Shown piece after piece: positions 7,006-14,928 of a DNA stretch of 19,585 nucleotides. Positions within the stretch are counted from its first letter, which is position 1; each line of letters opens with the position of its first letter. The notes under the pieces were generated by a model. It was not told the DNA's origin. It searched no databases and saw only the letters and a program-made list of their open reading frames with translations. Both the position numbers and the translations under genes were made by a program. This DNA is from CAYWXV01 sp964462535 (GTDB lineage: Bacteria; Bacteroidota; Ignavibacteria; OLB7). The stretch spans positions 1 to 19,585 of the forward strand of contig CAYWXV010000048.1 of the NCBI GenBank assembly GCA_964462535.1, given 5' to 3'.

Positions 7006-8514
7006 TCATCCGGGTGGGTTCGAGCGGGGAGCAACGGACCGGTTGCACCATTCGATCACCACCTCACGATCGTTGAAATGCCGGCGTTCACCGCCGACGA
7101 TCTGGTAGTCCTCGTGGCCCTTTCCGGCAATCAGAACGACGTCGGAAGAGCCGGTCAGATCAAGCGCCTCCACGATAGCGGCGCGCCGATCGACCACGGA
7201 CCGATACTCGACACCGGAAGGGATGCCCGAGGCGATCTCGCTGATGATCGCCTCGGGATCCTCGCCACGGGGGTTATCCGATGTCAGGACGATTCGATCG
7301 GCCATGGTGGCCGCGATCGCCCCCATCAGGGGGCGCTTGGCGCGGTCTCGATCACCTCCACATCCGAACACGACCGTCAGCCGAGCGTGCGGACCTATTT
7401 CGCGGAGCGCCATAAGCACGTTCTGCAAGGCATCCGGAGTGTGGGCGTAATCGACGACCGCGACAGCGCCGTCAGGTAGGGGTATCGTGTCCATCCGCCC
7501 TGGGACCCCATGAAGGAGCTCGACGGCGCCGACCAGATGGTTCCGGTCATGGCCGGCGGCGAGCGCCAAGGCAAGAGCGGCTGTCACGTTGTAGACATTG
7601 AAGGCACCGACCAGCGGGGAGGTAAGAGTCACACTTCCACCACCAAGTCGTTCCGACAGCGTCACTTTCCACTGGGAAGTTCCTGGACGTAACTCCACCG
7701 ATTCGATGCGCGCGTCCGCCGACGTCGATTTTCCGTACCGGATGATTGAAGCGAGGGAGTCGTGTACCATGGATTCTCCATGTACGTCGTCGATGTTGAC
7801 CACTGCGGGTCGCTCGCTGTCGAGTTTGTCAAAGAGTTGTCGTTTTGCATCGCGATAGGCATCCATTGTTATGTGGAAGTCCAAATGATCCTGCGTCAGA
7901 TTCGTGAAGACGGCGCCGGCGAATTTGATGCAAGCGACACGCTGGAGAATCAATGCATGAGAGGAGACTTCCATGACGACCGAGGAATAACCGGCGCGGA
8001 CCATTTCGTCGAGTATTTCGACCAGTTCCGGCGCCTCGGGAGTTGTGTATCCGGTTGGAATTACGCGATCCAGCACCTTGCCCAAGGTTCCGATCAATCC
8101 CGTCGCCTGGCCACAGGCATCAAGCAATTGCTTGAGCACATAGGCGACAGTCGTTTTTCCATTGGTTCCGGTTACACCATAGATTTTCAGATTCTGTGCG
8201 GGATATCCCGCCTTGTGATGTGCCATCTGCGCCATCGCAAGACGAGCGTCATCGACAACAACTATGGTTACTTCATGAGATGTTGTCAGGTTTATCGATT
8301 CCGGAGCATCCAGCACCACTACCGACGCTCCGTTTTCTATGGCCTGCGGTGCGAACGAAAGACCACGATCGTCCGGGCCATTTATCGCGACGTACAGATC
8401 GCCCGGCTGGACCTGTCGACTGTCGTAGCGAATCGCTCCCACCATGCGATTCCTCTCTCCGCGAATTTCGCGGACACCAGATACCGGTTCGAGAAGAAAT
8501 GACAGGGAGAGCAT
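7006..8514 (-). CDS. murE: UDP-MurNAc-L-Ala-D-Glu--meso-diaminopimelate ligase MurE
   Basis: MurE adds the third residue of the stem peptide. The 502-residue protein has the N-terminal uridine-binding domain (RYDSRQVQPGDLYVAI), P-loop GTNGKTT at 116-122, TTPEAPEL at 157-164, the lysine expected to be carbamylated at 224, and VFGCGGDRDRAKRPLM at 382-397. DNPRGEDP at 413-420 contains DNPR, the signature of meso-diaminopimelate-specific enzymes; lysine-adding MurE proteins have other residues there. Peptidoglycan is therefore predicted to be of the meso-DAP type. The ATG start has no visible Shine-Dalgarno sequence and follows a 233-nt gap after ftsI, the longest intergenic spacer in the cluster. 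Confidence 0.97.
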   Translation of the reverse strand: MLSLSFLLEPVSGVREIRGERNRMVGAIRYDSRQVQPGDLYVAINGPDDRGLSFAPQAIENGASVVVLDAPESINLTTSHEVTIVVVDDARLAMAQMAHHKAGYPAQNLKIYGVTGTNGKTTVAYVLKQLLDACGQATGLIGTLGKVLDRVIPTGYTTPEAPELVEILDEMVRAGYSSVVMEVSSHALILQRVACIKFAGAVFTNLTQDHLDFHITMDAYRDAKRQLFDKLDSERPAVVNIDDVHGESMVHDSLASIIRYGKSTSADARIESVELRPGTSQWKVTLSERLGGGSVTLTSPLVGAFNVYNVTAALALALAAGHDRNHLVGAVELLHGVPGRMDTIPLPDGAVAVVDYAHTPDALQNVLMALREIGPHARLTVVFGCGGDRDRAKRPLMGAIAATMADRIVLTSDNPRGEDPEAIISEIASGIPSGVEYRSVVDRRAAIVEALDLTGSSDVVLIAGKGHEDYQIVGGERRHFNDREVVIEWCNRSVAPRSNPPG

Positions 8515-8747
8515 GTTCAGTTATTAGTGCTAGTAAGTTGACCGTTGATATTCAGGAACGACTGTGCCGTTGTTTTTCGAATTCTTGTTTTCGGATTTCC
8601 TCAGATATTTTTCTCGACTCTATTTCCACCCCGATATTTCCACCCTCGCCCCATAATTCCACCCTTCTTCTCCACCGTCCGATACTCACTTTCCACCGCC
8701 ACACTCGATCAGCATTTATCCACTGATCCCCTTTCCCCCTCTTCCTT
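8515..8747. other. 233-nt non-coding spacer between ftsI and murE, purine-rich on the transcribed-sense strand
   Basis: I see no convincing gene here. On the plus strand, about 8620-8757 is strongly pyrimidine-rich, with five scattered copies of CCACC preceded by T-rich sequence (CCACC at 8626, 8640, 8659, 8672 and 8693). The spacings are 14, 19, 13 and 21 nt, so it resembles a decayed short-unit array rather than a clean one. A 6-bp inverted repeat, GATCAG/CTGATC (8707-8712 and 8722-8727), lies about 20 nt after the ftsI stop, with no T-run. No convincing promoter was found before murE. Confidence 0.5.
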
Positions 8748-10883
8748 CTATTCCACTTTTCTGTCGCGGAGCACCAGCCGCACTTCTCGTGAAGGGGGAA
8801 GAGGGCTCCCTGGGGAAGGGTGCTGTTGTTGAACAACTCCGGTCCCCTGAATTTCAGGTGACAAGCGAACCGTAGTAAGGAGGGCGAGGGCTCGTCGGAG
8901 CGAGAGACCTCTGAGATCGGGGACGACGGTCGGCTTTGTCTGCGTGACGAGCGTCACGACGCCCCGTGGGTTTGCGAGTTCTCCGGGAGGAGGGATTTGC
9001 GAGACGACTGCACCACCATCACCCTGGAGAAGGGGGCGGAGCCCGTAGTGTTCCACGAGCCTCCGCGCCCCCTCAGGGTCGATACCCCGGACATCCGGAA
9101 CCCGAAGGGCTGGGGTTCCGGCAGGGTGCACTGTCGAAGAGACGTCGGCGACATGGACCGAGGCAGCGGCCTGTTCCGACGGAGCAGCTACTCCAACAAT
9201 GCGTCGTGCGATTTCCCGGAAGATGGGAGCAGCGACCTGCCCCCCGTAGTATCCATTGGTCGGCGAGTCAAGCAGGACCAGAAGCGCGACCGCCGGTTGT
9301 TCGGCTGGAAAGAAGCCGATGAAGGAGGAGTTGTACTTGCTTCTGGAGTACGCGCCCCCATCCAGTTTCTGTGCGGTACCGGTCTTCCCCGCGATTGACA
9401 GGCCCGGGATTCTGGCCTCTCGCCCGGTCCCCCGTTCTACTACACCGACCAGCAGGTCCCGGACAGTGCGGGCGGTCTCCGGACTGACCACCCGCCGGAT
9501 TTCCTGGGCCTCGACCTCTTCTACCATGTTCCCTTCGCGATCCATCCGGCGCTTCAGGATGTGGGGCCGCATCATGACGCCGTCGTTGGCGATCGTGGCG
9601 TAGGCAACAAGAAGCTGAAGGGGGGTCACCGCCAACTGGTACCCGAAGGCCATGAACTCCCGCGTATCCGGACCGAAATCGGAAGGCTTCTTCACTTCCC
9701 CCCTCACCTCACCGGGGAGATCGACACCCGATACGATGCCGAAGCCGAAGTCCCTGACGTACTTGTAGAATCGGGGCGTCGGAATCCGGGATGCGACCTT
9801 TGCCATCACGATGTTGCTCGACATTTCCACGCCTTGACCAAACGTGAGCGTCGAAGCAGCATGGTCGTCCCGGATAACGTGGGCGCCAACCTTCCATTCC
9901 CCCCCCTCCGCATCAAAGACATCGTCGACTGACGCAACGTCCTCTTCGAGGGCGGCGGCCGCGGTCACGGCCTTCATCGTCGAGCCGGGTTCATACGTGT
10001 CGGTTATCGCTCGAACCCGAATAGCATCGGCCGACGCCTGTGCGATCTGGTTGGGGTCGAACGTTGGCCAGCTTGCTACGGCCAGAAGCTCGCCTGATCG
10101 GGGGTCTATGGCGATTGCCGTTCCGTTGGCGGCTCCTGTGCGCTCCACTCCCCGACGCAACTCTTCTTCGACGATCGTCTGGGTGTTGATGTCGATAGTC
10201 AGCATCAGAGCATCGCCATGTTCCGGGGGGCGCTGAGGAAGGTCGACGTCGGGGCGGCGCCGACCACGGGCATCCCGTTGCATGATGATGTAGCCGGCGC
10301 TCCCGCTCAGCTGCTGATTGTAGTAGAGCTCGACTCCACTCAATCCCTGGTTGTCAATGTTCGTCCCGCCGATAATCTGTGCGCCGACGGTAGCGAACTC
10401 GAAGTGTCGAAGGGGTTCGCGCACCCGGATCAGACCGTTGTCGTTCAGGTCCTTCAGTTGTTCGAGAGGGGGTCCGGAGACTTTCCGACGAAGCCAGACG
10501 AATGACGTGTTGGGCGTGGTCACTCTCCGGACCCATTCTCCAGGCTCACCACCAAAAACCCTGGAAAAGGTGGCGGCCACTTGTTCTGGATGTTCAACGA
10601 TTCGGGGATCGACGGCGAAGGAGACACCGACGGAATTGCTGGCCAGCAGATGTCCGTTTCGATCGTACAGCAGTCCACGTTCGGACTGAAGAATCACCTT
10701 CGATTCGTACTGTCGCCTGGCCAGTTCAGCGTACGCATCGGCTTCGACGATCTGCAGCTGCACCAGTCGCCCCGCGACGATCAGCAGTGGCGCCAGTGTC
10801 ACGACTGCTACGACGAGGAGTCGACGGGTATCCCGGACGGGGCGCCGTCTGGGAGAGGCGGTATGGAGCGGAGCGTCCGTCAA
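8748..10883 (-). CDS. ftsI: Septal class B penicillin-binding protein FtsI/PBP3 with two C-terminal PASTA domains
   Basis: This transpeptidase cross-links septal peptidoglycan with FtsW. The 711 residues comprise a basic cytosolic N-terminus, one membrane anchor (about 21-40), a PBP dimerisation domain beginning near RGLLYDRNGHLLA (about 69-81), and the transpeptidase domain. The latter has all three active-site motifs: STMK with Ser301, SSN at 355-357 and KTG at 500-502. Two PASTA domains follow at about 594-649 and 652-707 (VPDVRGIDPEGAR and VPDLRGLSLRRAL). Classical E. coli FtsI has none. The start must be TTG at 10883: it overlaps the ftsL stop as TTGA, an in-frame TGA lies only 15 nt upstream, and no ATG occurs before the membrane segment. 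Confidence 0.95.
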   Translation of the reverse strand: MTDAPLHTASPRRRPVRDTRRLLVVAVVTLAPLLIVAGRLVQLQIVEADAYAELARRQYESKVILQSERGLLYDRNGHLLASNSVGVSFAVDPRIVEHPEQVAATFSRVFGGEPGEWVRRVTTPNTSFVWLRRKVSGPPLEQLKDLNDNGLIRVREPLRHFEFATVGAQIIGGTNIDNQGLSGVELYYNQQLSGSAGYIIMQRDARGRRRPDVDLPQRPPEHGDALMLTIDINTQTIVEEELRRGVERTGAANGTAIAIDPRSGELLAVASWPTFDPNQIAQASADAIRVRAITDTYEPGSTMKAVTAAAALEEDVASVDDVFDAEGGEWKVGAHVIRDDHAASTLTFGQGVEMSSNIVMAKVASRIPTPRFYKYVRDFGFGIVSGVDLPGEVRGEVKKPSDFGPDTREFMAFGYQLAVTPLQLLVAYATIANDGVMMRPHILKRRMDREGNMVEEVEAQEIRRVVSPETARTVRDLLVGVVERGTGREARIPGLSIAGKTGTAQKLDGGAYSRSKYNSSFIGFFPAEQPAVALLVLLDSPTNGYYGGQVAAPIFREIARRIVGVAAPSEQAAASVHVADVSSTVHPAGTPALRVPDVRGIDPEGARRLVEHYGLRPLLQGDGGAVVSQIPPPGELANPRGVVTLVTQTKPTVVPDLRGLSLRRALALLTTVRLSPEIQGTGVVQQQHPSPGSPLPPSREVRLVLRDRKVE

Positions 10884-11323
10884 CGCTCCGGAGATTCATT
10901 CCGTTGACCGGTCCCTTCACTCGATTCGGCATTTCGATCGAAGGGGATTGAGAGGGGAGGGCGGGCAGGCATCGTCATGCCAAGCCTCTCGTGGGCAATT
11001 CCCGTGATCCGATCGACCGACATCAGACGGAGCATCTCGGCACGGAGCTGCTCGTTGCTCCGGAGGACGACATCTCGTTCCCGCTGGAGCGATGTGATGT
11101 CGACCATCAGGTCATTGACAGCGATCGCGTTTGCGATGTAGAGGACGGCGATAACGCTCGAGGCAAGGAGCATGGCGACGGCACCCCAGCGACGCAGGGC
11201 AGGGCGGACTCCTCTCCTGACGCTGGAGGCAGGGGAGAGACTCCGTGAACGCGGAGTGTGTCGTCTGGAGCCGGACGGGCTTCCGGCGCTGATTGGAGAT
11301 GCAGCCTGTTGCACTAGGGACAT
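10880..11323 (-). CDS. ftsL: FtsL-like cell-division protein
   Basis: This small bitopic protein sits exactly where ftsL lies in dcw clusters, between rsmH and ftsI. From the ATG it has 147 residues: an Arg/Ser/Pro-rich cytosolic tail, one membrane segment (about 46-68, AVAMLLASSVIAVLYIANAI), then a coiled-coil-like stretch (VDITSLQRERDVVLRSNEQL, about 74-93). It ends with RITGIAHERLGMTMPARP, which resembles the conserved ending of the FtsL/DivIC group. FtsL links FtsI and FtsW to FtsB and FtsQ in the divisome. Sequence identity in this family is always low, so position and topology carry the call. The start is uncertain: an in-frame GTG at 11359 would add 12 residues, and neither has a good Shine-Dalgarno sequence. 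The stop overlaps the ftsI start. Confidence 0.8.
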   Translation of the reverse strand: MSLVQQAASPISAGSPSGSRRHTPRSRSLSPASSVRRGVRPALRRWGAVAMLLASSVIAVLYIANAIAVNDLMVDITSLQRERDVVLRSNEQLRAEMLRLMSVDRITGIAHERLGMTMPARPPLSIPFDRNAESSEGTGQRNESPER

Positions 11324-11454
11324 CTGAGCGTAGCGATTGGTCCTTCGACTATTCTCCACTCCCGGAACTCGACCATGCGTTGATGGAAACTGCCGGGCAT
11401 GAGGGCGCGGAGTCGACCTCCGTGCAAACGATCCTAACTGTGCTCTGACGTGAG

Positions 11455-12411
11455 TTATTGATCGTCGACCCGTTCGGCTGCGCGGAGTCGTGCACTCCGT
11501 GCGCGTGGGTTACGATGGATCTCCTCCGAAGAAGGAGAGAGGGGCTTTCGATGAACTACCTTGAGTCGTCTTTTGCCGCCGCAGACACAAACCGGCAATT
11601 CGGGGGGGCAGGTACAACCGCGCTCGGCATTCCGAAACCGTTCCTTGACGATGCGATCTTCAAGCGAGTGATACGTCAGGACGACGATTCGTCCGCCGGG
11701 GGCAAGGAGATCGATGTAGCCATCGAGCCCCCGTTCCAGCTCCTCCATCTCGTTGTTGACTGCAATGCGGAGCGCCTGAAAGACGCGGGCAAGCGTTTTG
11801 GTTTGGAACGGCTGGGGAATTACACCTTCGATGATCTCTCTGAGGTCAGTTGTGGTACTGATTCCCCCACCCCGACCATGGACGATGGCGTTGGCGATCT
11901 TCCATGCGGCCGGCTCTTCACCATAACGACGGAGCAGCGTCGCCAGCTCGCCGGCCGGTAGGGTCTCGACCAGGGTTCGGGCAGACGGGCGATCGGCATC
12001 TTTGCGGAAGCGCATATCGAGGGGCATCTCGTGGCGATAGCTGAGCCCGATCTGATCGGAGTCGAGTTGGCGGCTCGAAACACCCAGATCCATCAGTACC
12101 CCGTCCGGTCGAACACCCTCCACCCCCAGCATCTCCACCCCCTCGGCGAAGTAGGCCTGCCTGATGATCACGACCGGATCGGCGTCACGAGTGAGGTGCG
12201 TTGCACTATACTCTATAGCACCAGGGTCGGCATCGAAGGCGAACAGGCATCCTCCACCCCCCAGGTTCTCCGCAATCGCGGCTGCGTGACCTCCGCCACC
12301 CAGGGTGGCATCGACATACGTCCCACCGGGTCGGATCGCCAGTGCCTCCAGAACCTCCCGGAGCATGACCGGGGTATGGTAGGAGGGGGCGTCCATGGAT
12401 GGACCGGTCAA
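11455..12411 (-). CDS. rsmH: 16S rRNA (cytosine-1402-N4)-methyltransferase RsmH (MraW)
   Basis: RsmH methylates N4 of C1402 in 16S rRNA using S-adenosylmethionine. The 318-residue frame contains the SAM-binding loop VDATLGGGGH at 33-42, LMDLGVSSRQLD at 106-117, LDMRF at 131-135, RVFQALRIAVNNE and VLTYHSLEDRIVK, which are diagnostic. The start shown is TTG at 12411, because it overlaps the mraZ stop as TTGA in the same way as the ftsL/ftsI junction. An ATG five codons later (12396, MDAPSYHTPVMLREV) matches the usual N-terminus equally well. The spacer downstream, before ftsL, holds a small inverted repeat (CGGAG at 11408-11412 with CTCCG at 11418-11422) and no gene. Confidence 0.96.
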   Translation of the reverse strand: MTGPSMDAPSYHTPVMLREVLEALAIRPGGTYVDATLGGGGHAAAIAENLGGGGCLFAFDADPGAIEYSATHLTRDADPVVIIRQAYFAEGVEMLGVEGVRPDGVLMDLGVSSRQLDSDQIGLSYRHEMPLDMRFRKDADRPSARTLVETLPAGELATLLRRYGEEPAAWKIANAIVHGRGGGISTTTDLREIIEGVIPQPFQTKTLARVFQALRIAVNNEMEELERGLDGYIDLLAPGGRIVVLTYHSLEDRIVKERFRNAERGCTCPPELPVCVCGGKRRLKVVHRKPLSPSSEEIHRNPRARSARLRAAERVDDQ

Positions 12412-12866
12412 ATCCCCCGAATCCCCATCACCGACGCAGCGACGCTTGCGTACGATTCCTTGCGACTGGTCAGGTAGTTGTCAAAGAGCTCGGGGTTCCA
12501 GATCTCGACATGATCCATGGCCCCAAGAATGAGAGCGGTCTTCTCTATGTGGGCGAAGTCGAGCAGCATTTTCGGGATGGAGACGCGGAACTGCGTATCA
12601 AGTACTGCTTCATCAGCCCAGGAGAGAAGTGTCCGAAGGAAGAACCGTTCCTGATCGTTGAAGAGGTTCAGCTGCTTCAAGCTCTCCTCGAACTTCTTCC
12701 ACTCGTCCAGGGGATAGGCGAAGATGCAGGGGTCGTCGTCGGGACCACGTGTCAACACAAAGGTGTCCAGCGCCTCCGGCGAGATGCTCTTCCGCATCTT
12801 CGCTGGAACACTGACGCGGCCCTTCGCGTCGACGGAGTAGATCTCTCTTCCCTTGAAAAACGACAT
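12408..12866 (-). CDS. mraZ: MraZ, transcriptional regulator of the dcw cluster
   Basis: MraZ is a DNA-binding regulator that in E. coli represses its own dcw operon. From the ATG at 12866 the protein has 152 residues, the same length as E. coli MraZ. It has two SpoVT/AbrB-type halves, each with the characteristic motif: DAKGRVSVP at 13-21 and DTQFRVSIP at 90-98. The frame stays open 42 nt further upstream, but that extension would run through the TGGGN operator repeats, and the conserved N-terminus starts at MSFFKG, so the shorter start is preferred. It is the first gene of the cluster and overlaps rsmH by four bases. Confidence 0.96.
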   Translation of the reverse strand: MSFFKGREIYSVDAKGRVSVPAKMRKSISPEALDTFVLTRGPDDDPCIFAYPLDEWKKFEESLKQLNLFNDQERFFLRTLLSWADEAVLDTQFRVSIPKMLLDFAHIEKTALILGAMDHVEIWNPELFDNYLTSRKESYASVAASVMGIRGI

Positions 12867-12893
12867 TGCTGCTTCACATGGTATGCGGGGTTT

Positions 12894-12917
12894 CCCAATT
12901 TCCCCCACTTTTCCCCA
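12894..12917 (-). promoter_or_regulatory. MraZ operator: three TGGGN boxes with 10-bp spacing
   Basis: On the minus strand, TGGGG, TGGGG and TGGGA occur as direct repeats exactly 10 bp apart (plus-strand CCCA at 12894, 12904 and 12914). The nearest box is about 27 nt upstream of the mraZ ATG. In E. coli, MraZ binds TGGGN repeats separated by 5 nt in the same position, so autoregulation of the whole cluster is the natural inference. I could not identify confident -10 or -35 elements further upstream. Confidence 0.85.
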
Positions 12918-13134
12918 CCAACCGTGCGCAAGCTAGGTTTTTACTGTTCGCACTCGCCTCGAACGAATAAAGTTCTCGGCCTTTTTTCAAAGGAATCAAA
13001 GAAACCGCCATTTCGGCGAGAATTCGCGCCTATGGTTGTTTTTTATGTGCGTTATTTTCAGTTCACTAAACGCAAGCGTTGCACTGAACAGATTTTCAGT
13101 ATCGGTGGATGGCGATTCTGGAGTCGCTGGATGC
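12918..13134. other. Intergenic region between dnaX and the mraZ operator
   Basis: No gene is seen here; it should hold the dcw promoter. It is AT-richer than its surroundings. A small nested inverted repeat, GTTCA/TGAAC (13061-13065 and 13085-13089) around AACGC/GCGTT (13069-13080), lies about 50 nt after the dnaX stop. It could be a weak terminator on the minus strand but lacks a following T-run. TTGATT and TTGAAA sequences on the minus strand (about 12985-13000) are possible -35 elements without a convincing -10. Confidence 0.4.
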
Positions 13135-14892
13135 TTAGATCGGGGTGGCGCCTAGGTGGCGGATGATCCCCTGGATGAAGGGATCGCTGTCGTGGTTGTC
13201 CTGGACAACTGCGGGACGATCGGTGGCCTGGACGGGTGGTGTCCCGACTACCCCCTCGACAGACAGAGGGGTGTGAAAAAAGGCTGTCAGACGGTCGGCA
13301 AGGATGACGCGATTCCGGTTGATCTGGGCTACCTCGGTATCCGTGGAGCCATACAGCCGCATCGTGTTTCCCAGGACCTCGCACGGAGCCATGACCTTCA
13401 GCGTCATCGCCAGTGCCGGCTTGTCCTCCCGAAGCTGCTGGACGAACTCTTCCCACTTCACCTGGAGCTCGGCCAGAGAGACCCCGGCCGCTGTCGGCTC
13501 ATCGCCACCGACACCCTGGCCGCCCCCCCCTCCCCGCGAGGTTCTCCTCTGTCCCTGCTCGGGATCCACCGGGAACAAAGGATCCGGTCGACCGGCCGGC
13601 GCCTGCGTCGGGAACGCAGCAAGCGATGCCGGGCTGCTTTGTGCTGCTCCCCCGCCACTCTTGTCGCTCCCCCCTCGTGTCGACGAACGAGGTGAGGGAG
13701 AGGATGCTGGGACTGTCGCCCCTGGAGATTGTGAAGGAGGCATGGCAGGGAGACCATCGATCTTTGCGAGCAACTCACGCAGATCGACTGTCGAATCCAT
13801 AACGGCCAGCTGAACGAGCGTCAACTCCAGGCGGAGCCTTGGCTGGGGTGCGCCTCGAAGCGCGTGCTGGCCGGCCAATACCAGATGCAATGCGCGAATC
13901 AGATCACCTCGCTCAAAGCTCGATCCTTCCTGCGCATACCGATCCACGTAGATTTTCGCCGTTTCAATCAAACGGGTCGAGCCGGTGGTCAGCAGCGTCA
14001 GGAAATTCCGCAGGTGCTCGGCCAGCCCCAGTAGAAACTCCTGCGCATCGTATCCCTCCTTCATTATCCCGTCGACGATCTCAAACGCCTCGGCTGGATC
14101 ACCGTCGCGCATCATGTCGGTGACCCGGAAGAAGAACCCCTGATCAATGAGGTTCAGCGCCTCGTTCGCCTGGTCGAAGGTGACGACCGGACCACAGAAG
14201 GAGATGACCTGATCGAAGATCGACTGTGCGTCACGCATCGATCCGTCGCCCTTCCGGGCGATTACCATCAAGGCGTCTACATCGACGCGAAATCCATCCT
14301 GCTCTGCAATGAAGGCAAGCCGCCCGACGATGTCGGAGATCTGCATTCTCCGGAAGTCGAATCGTTGACACCTCGAGAGGATGGTGGCTGGAACCTTGTG
14401 TGGTTCCGTTGTGGCGAAGATGAAGACCAGGTGCCGCGGCGGCTCTTCGAGTGTCTTGAGCAACGCGTTGAACGCCGAGGTCGACAGCATGTGAACCTCG
14501 TCGATCACGTAAAGCTTGTACTTGCCCGAGACGGGGGGATACTTGGCGTTGTCGCGCAGCTTCCGGATGTCTTCGACGGAGTTATTCGACGCACCGTCTA
14601 TCTCAACGACATCGAGTGACCGCCCTTCCGTGATCTCGACGCACGACGGGCACTCGCCACATGGCTCGAATTCTTCCGATGGCTGTTCGCAATTGAGCGC
14701 ACGGGCAAGGATTCTAGCCGTCGACGTCTTTCCGACACCCCTTGGACCCGAGAAGAGATAGGCGTGGTGCAGCCTACCCTGCCGAATGGCATTGCGAAGG
14801 GTTTGGGTAATGTGTTCCTGACCGACGACGGAAGTGAAATCAGACGGGCGCCACTTCCGCGCTGTGACCTGGTAGGGCTGGTTCGATTGCAT
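13135..14892 (-). CDS. dnaX: DNA polymerase III subunit tau/gamma (clamp loader)
   Basis: DnaX is the ATPase of the clamp loader and couples the replicative polymerases. The 585-residue protein has the AAA+ Walker A GPRGVGKT at 49-56, zinc-binding Cys68/78/81/84, Walker B region YVIDEVHML (about 128-136) and sensor segment ATILSRCQRFDF (169-180). After domain III, at about residue 375, comes a Ser/Pro/Gly-rich linker (about 382-468), then a conserved C-terminal tau domain from about 471. I chose the ATG at 14892; a TTG four codons earlier is possible. In the linker, codons 454-458 (GGA GGG GGG GGC GGC) form a G8 tract followed by a hairpin. A -1 shift there would end after seven new codons, giving about 464 residues, close to where gamma ends in E. 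coli. The upstream methyltransferase gene is 36 nt away and probably cotranscribed. Confidence 0.96.
   Translation of the reverse strand: MQSNQPYQVTARKWRPSDFTSVVGQEHITQTLRNAIRQGRLHHAYLFSGPRGVGKTSTARILARALNCEQPSEEFEPCGECPSCVEITEGRSLDVVEIDGASNNSVEDIRKLRDNAKYPPVSGKYKLYVIDEVHMLSTSAFNALLKTLEEPPRHLVFIFATTEPHKVPATILSRCQRFDFRRMQISDIVGRLAFIAEQDGFRVDVDALMVIARKGDGSMRDAQSIFDQVISFCGPVVTFDQANEALNLIDQGFFFRVTDMMRDGDPAEAFEIVDGIMKEGYDAQEFLLGLAEHLRNFLTLLTTGSTRLIETAKIYVDRYAQEGSSFERGDLIRALHLVLAGQHALRGAPQPRLRLELTLVQLAVMDSTVDLRELLAKIDGLPAMPPSQSPGATVPASSPSPRSSTRGGSDKSGGGAAQSSPASLAAFPTQAPAGRPDPLFPVDPEQGQRRTSRGGGGGQGVGGDEPTAAGVSLAELQVKWEEFVQQLREDKPALAMTLKVMAPCEVLGNTMRLYGSTDTEVAQINRNRVILADRLTAFFHTPLSVEGVVGTPPVQATDRPAVVQDNHDSDPFIQGIIRHLGATPI
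13485..13530 (-). promoter_or_regulatory. Candidate dnaX frameshift or slippage element: G8 tract plus composite hairpin
   Basis: On the minus strand a run of eight G (13530 to 13523) is read GGG GGG GGC and contains the canonical X XXY YYZ heptamer G GGG GGC. It is followed at once by CGGCC-AGGG-TGTCGG, a 10-nt loop, then CCGACA-GC-GGCCG. This folds into an 11-bp stem in two segments (5 + 6 bp) with a small internal loop; the inner stem begins 9 nt after the tract. In the -1 frame a TGA follows at 13501-13499. In the +1 frame the stop comes at about 13458. The element is inferred from sequence only. Confidence 0.45.
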
Positions 14893-14928
14893 GAGCGACA
14901 ACAATAAGGAGAAAGTGGCAAAGAGACT

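Noticed and set aside
8552..8836. Minus-strand 94-codon frame spanning the ftsI 3' end and the spacer before murE
   Set aside because: Half of it overlaps FtsI in another frame and the rest is low-complexity purine-rich sequence; there is no domain or ribosome-binding site.
13252..13281. T6 run (minus strand, codons 538-539 of dnaX) followed after 4 nt by a CCCCTC/GAGGGG hairpin, another possible frameshift signal
   Set aside because: It lies near the very C-terminus, the upstream base is C so the heptamer is not canonical for a -1 shift, and a shift would not produce a gamma-like protein. The upstream G8 site is the better candidate.
13058..13456. Open frame of 132 codons overlapping the dnaX 3' end on the minus strand
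   Set aside because: It is a shadow in another frame of a clear gene, with Arg/Pro/His-rich composition and no start context or recognisable domain.
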